Shown: in pieces, positions 60,940 through 64,000 of the stretch
Numbering within the stretch: position 1 is the first letter of the stretch
Layout of the letters: each line of letters begins with the position of its first letter
Source: Physcomitrium patens
Lineage: Eukaryota > Streptophyta > Bryopsida > Funariales > Funariaceae
NCBI RefSeq assembly: GCF_000002425.4
Contig: NC_037269.1
Span: 2,909,810 to 2,973,809 of the forward strand
Direction of reading: 5' to 3'
DNA length: 64,000 bases
Notes under the pieces: model-generated
Database searches by the model: none
Seen by the model: the letters and a program-made list of their open reading frames with translations, nothing else
Told to the model about the DNA's origin: nothing
Made by a program: the position numbers and the translations under genes

Positions 60940-61379
60940 AAGGTATTCCCGTTGAAGTCTGTGAGCATTGTATCATTTTAGAAGAGAACGCTAAACCGGT
61001 CCGGCAAAGGCAACATTGCCTTAATCTTAAATATTCTCTCATGGTGAAGGAAGAATTGGACAAGCTTCTTGCGGTTGATTTTATTTATCCAGTACCAAAT
61101 AGTAAGTGGGTTTCTCTAATCATGATGGTGCCAAAAAAGAATGGAAAAATCCAAATTTATCAAGATTTTGAGAAACTTAATGCGGCCACCAAGAAAGATT
61201 ACTTCCCATTATCTTTCACAGACAGTATAGGTAATATGTTATCATTATCACCAAGTAGTAAAAGAATAGGAGTGGAGCACCAATTAAAGTCATTCTATGG
61301 TGTTGTTTTTGGTTGGCTAGAGTGCCATTTTCTTATATTTCTTGTGTTTTTGAGAGTAGTAGTTCCAAATAAGAATTAA
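60940..61379 (+). pseudogene. C1 reverse transcriptase, truncated
   Basis: CEHCIILEENAKPVRQRQ, LKYSLMVKEELDKLLAVDFI, MVPKKNGKIQIYQDFEKLNA and KKDYFPLSFTDSI: the RT N-terminus of plant gypsy elements. It then breaks up; the YDD core, RNase H and integrase are absent before the 3' LTR only 360 bp later. Confidence 0.85.
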
Positions 61380-61741
61380 CAATGAGGAGCTAGTCACAAG
61401 TATCGATTGAAGATATTCCAGAATGGATGAGTCAGCAGCAACAACAATTGGAACTTCGGGATGTCCAGATCTTGAAACTGAAAGCTCAAGTCCATGTACT
61501 GGGTGAATATAATGAAGACCTTTCAGCTTAGTTGAGGAAGGAGTCGATGGACAGACTGAAAGAGGAGGAAGAAGATTAGGAGTTGGAATCAGATTTGGTC
61601 GAACCTACATTCAATACTGCGGTAATTGATTAATTAGATAGGCCAGAGGGATCACAATTTTTGTAGAATTTTGTTAGATAATTTTTTGATAGGTATCAAT
61701 TGAGTGTTTGCGAGGATGCTGCACAAATAGAAGTGAGACTA
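61380..61741 (+). other. C1 3' non-pol segment
   Basis: A Gln-rich frame (SIEDIPEWMSQQQQQLELRD...) with coiled-coil character, broken by stops, precedes a weak purine tract AATAGAAGTGAGA at the 3' LTR. Origin unclear. Confidence 0.45.
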
Positions 61742-62501
61742 TGTAGAATAGATATTAATTCATTTCTCAAAGATGTTAGTAAAATATATTAATAGTGCAT
61801 ATAATAAGAAATTTAGGAGGATGGATGAGTGATTTAGTTCTTAAAAGTGGTTAATTACAGAATTACGGTTAGAATCTAGAGAATCAGGAGAAAGTATATA
61901 GGAGTTGTAGAAGTTAATTAGGGTGCCATCATTGTGATAGTGTAAGCCGGGGTAAGCTTGGTACTACCTCTTTTCTTTTATTGTTATTTTTTTTGAATAA
62001 GAGAATTGAGAGTTTCTAAATATTGTGAAGTGAATTATGGAATGGAAATGTGATTGGTATTATTTGAGAAGAAGAAAGATTGAATATTGAAATCTGATTG
62101 TAGTTCAGTAGAGAGAATGAGTCTGTGTTTCTGTGAAACACCGTAATGTGAATGGCAGTTCTGTGTGAAGAATTCTAGTAATTGGAATGAGGGTAATTGT
62201 GTGTTGAAAGCTGTAAAGGCGCAGTATTACAGTTGGAGATTATGAGGGTGAATATATTGATAGAAATAGCAGTTATTGGTATGATTGAATTACTATAAGG
62301 AAGAAATCGATAAGATGAAGGAAGAGATTATAGTTTCTTTGTGTGTTAATATTAGAAATAGAGATGATACATTCAGGAGGTAATTGATTGTGTAACCCTA
62401 ACGTAAACGCTTAAGCAACTAGTCATTCCTTGTGTTTGAATCTCCTTATACGGATTTATTTCCATTAGATTAATTTGGAATAAGTAAAATGAGCAATCAT
62501 A
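61742..62501 (+). repeat. C1 3' LTR
   Basis: 760 bp, TGTAGAATAG...AATCATA, followed by duplication GTTAT. Confidence 0.93.
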
Positions 62502-62506
62502 GTTAT

Positions 62507-63170
62507 GAAAAAAGAATCAAAAATTTCAATGGAAAGCTATGGAAAAATTGAAAAAACTTCTTTCTTCATCTTCAACTTTGAAGAAAGTAAATTATGAAAG
62601 TGGAAGGCCAGTGGTATTAATAGTTGATGCAAGTTCAATTGGAATAGGTTGGATAATTGGACAAGATGATGAACAAGGAAATAGATATGTATTAAGGTTT
62701 GGAGCAAAGGTATTGAATGTCAAAGAAAGGGCATATGTGCAAATCAAAAGAGAATTATGGAGTGTAGTAATAACTATGAAAATAAAAAAGAGTACTTGAT
62801 TGGAGCATTAATAGTTATAAAAATAGATTATCTACATTTATTAGAGATGATTACAAGTTGTTCAACTCCTGATATTGCTATGTTGAGGTAGATAGCATAC
62901 ATCAAATCTATGAATCTAGAATTTAAATATATTACAGGGAAAAAAAATTCAATTATAGATATGTTATCAAGAGCAAGGTATTATGATGAAGAAGACATGA
63001 TTGATTTAGAAGATGATGTGGGTACAAAATTTTATACAAATATATTACCAAAAGAAAAAGACATATATTTGAATATATTATTAGAAATATTTTTAAGAAA
63101 TTTATATGAAAATAAATGGAAAGATGTTGGAGAGTATTTGAGCACATTAAAGCAACAAGAAGATTAGACA
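62507..63170 (+). pseudogene. H RNase H
   Basis: The frame resumes after C1: MEKLKKLLSSSSTLKKV, RPVVLIVDASSIGIGWIIGQ, QDDEQGNRYVLRFGAKVL, YVQIKRELWSVV, NLEFKYITGKKNSIIDMLSR. It is well preserved relative to H'. The catalytic Asp of VDAS is present. Confidence 0.88.
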
Positions 63171-63179
63171 GATTAAGAA

Positions 63180-64000
63180 TTTAAGAAAATCTGTAAAAAA
63201 GCCTTTAGATATTTTTTATGTGATGGATATTTATATAAGCATCCAAAAAAGAGGAGAAGTACCACAAAGGATGATGTGTGGTTTAGAAGCTCAACAAAGA
63301 ATTATTAAAGAACTTTATGAAAATTTACGAGCAAGGAATTGAGGTATTTGGATAACATTTACTAAGTTAAGAAAAAAATATTGGTGGAAGGAAAAATACA
63401 AAGATGTAGCAAATTTTGTAAGATCTTGTGAGACATGCCAAGTATATTCAAATATTTAGTTTTAAGATGGATTGTATCCAACATATCCTTTGGCTTTACA
63501 TTATAAGTGGATGGTGGATTTAGTAACAATGCCTATGGGACTTGGAAAAATGAAGTATTTGGTACTTGCATAAGAAAATTTATCAAATATGGTTGAAGGA
63601 CGAGCATTAAGAATAAAGGATACTAAAAGTGTATGCCAATTTTTATTAGAAGAGATTATTTGTTGCTATGGTTGTATTGAGAAAATCAAGATGGATAGGA
63701 ATGAATTGAATACAAAGAAAGTACAAGAATTCTTTAATAAAATAGGAATTAAACTTTCTTTAACAACAGCATATAACTCAGAAGGTAATGGTAAAAGTGA
63801 ACATGGGCATTCACCTATTGTTAAGGCATTAATAAAGGCATGCAATGAAAAAGCACATGAATGGCTTAGACTACTATTATTTGCACTATGGACAGATCGT
63901 ATAATTCATTGTTCAGTAATAAATTATATATCTTCTGAATTAATATATGGAAAAAAAACTAGTGCTGCCAATAGAAGATGTAGTACCTACATAGAGTATA
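63180..64000 (+). pseudogene. H integrase (runs off the window)
   Basis: QRIIKELYENLRARN, FVRSCETCQVYSN (zinc-binding Cys pair), YKWMVDLVTMPMGLGKMKYL (first Asp), GCIEKIKMDRNELNT (second Asp), TAYNSEGNGKSEHGHSPIVK (Glu), then FALWTDR. Stops at Arg, Gln and Trp codons. Confidence 0.85.

Larger units (their letters stand above)
56454..62501 (+). mobile_element. C1: complete but internally deleted gypsy element nested in H
   Basis: LTRs 56,454-57,214 and 61,742-62,501 are direct repeats of about 760 bp. Target duplication ATTAT (56,449-56,453) and GTTAT (62,502-62,506), one transition apart. The interior has gag, four zinc knuckles, a degraded protease and only the first part of RT; RNase H and integrase are missing. 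Confidence 0.93.

Overview
The window looks like nuclear DNA of a land plant with motile sperm, most likely a moss (a Physcomitrium-like genome is my inference). Reasons: a spliced gene for the ciliary transport protein IFT70/TTC30, which flowering plants lack; a plant-type ribosomal protein eS12 gene with a telo-box leader; and an AT-rich sea of Ty3/gypsy LTR retrotransposons whose decay is mostly C-to-T and G-to-A.

Layout. 1-9.4 kb is the genic end: the 5' half of IFT70 (minus, runs off the left edge), a broken SWIB-domain gene (minus), a broken GDSL esterase/lipase gene (plus) carrying a solo LTR, and an intact eS12 gene (plus). 9.4-17.5 kb holds a very decayed chromovirus relic, microsatellites, a purine tract, a GC-richer island I cannot identify, solo LTRs and a perfect palindrome. 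17,508-23,623 is chromovirus E1, the best-preserved element: two LTRs, TSD ACTTA, gag, pol with a chromodomain, and a third ORF. 23.6-33.3 kb contains relics, a foldback element and the 5' half of another gypsy element (E2). 33.3-49.7 kb is a minus-strand gypsy element H' split by chromovirus E3 (33,699-41,360, TSD ATATC) and by two solo LTRs, one of which holds a further solo LTR. 49.7-64 kb is a plus-strand sister, H, lying head-to-head with H'. It has a 28-copy 20-bp minisatellite in its leader, is split by a solo LTR and by a complete nested element C1 (56,454-62,501), and runs off the right edge.

Main novelty candidates. (1) E1 and E3 both carry an 11-nt sequence at the predicted transcript 5' end that is complementary to the sequence 2 nt after the 5' LTR. 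The two partners differ between families yet change together, as in self-primed Tf1/sushi-type elements. (2) The E1 LTR U3 region is packed with heat-shock-element arrays (alternating GAA/TTC). (3) E1 and E3 share a third ORF between pol and the 3' LTR, with two conserved blocks. (4) Inactivation of E1 is explained entirely by C-to-T/G-to-A stops, with the gag and pol frames otherwise intact.
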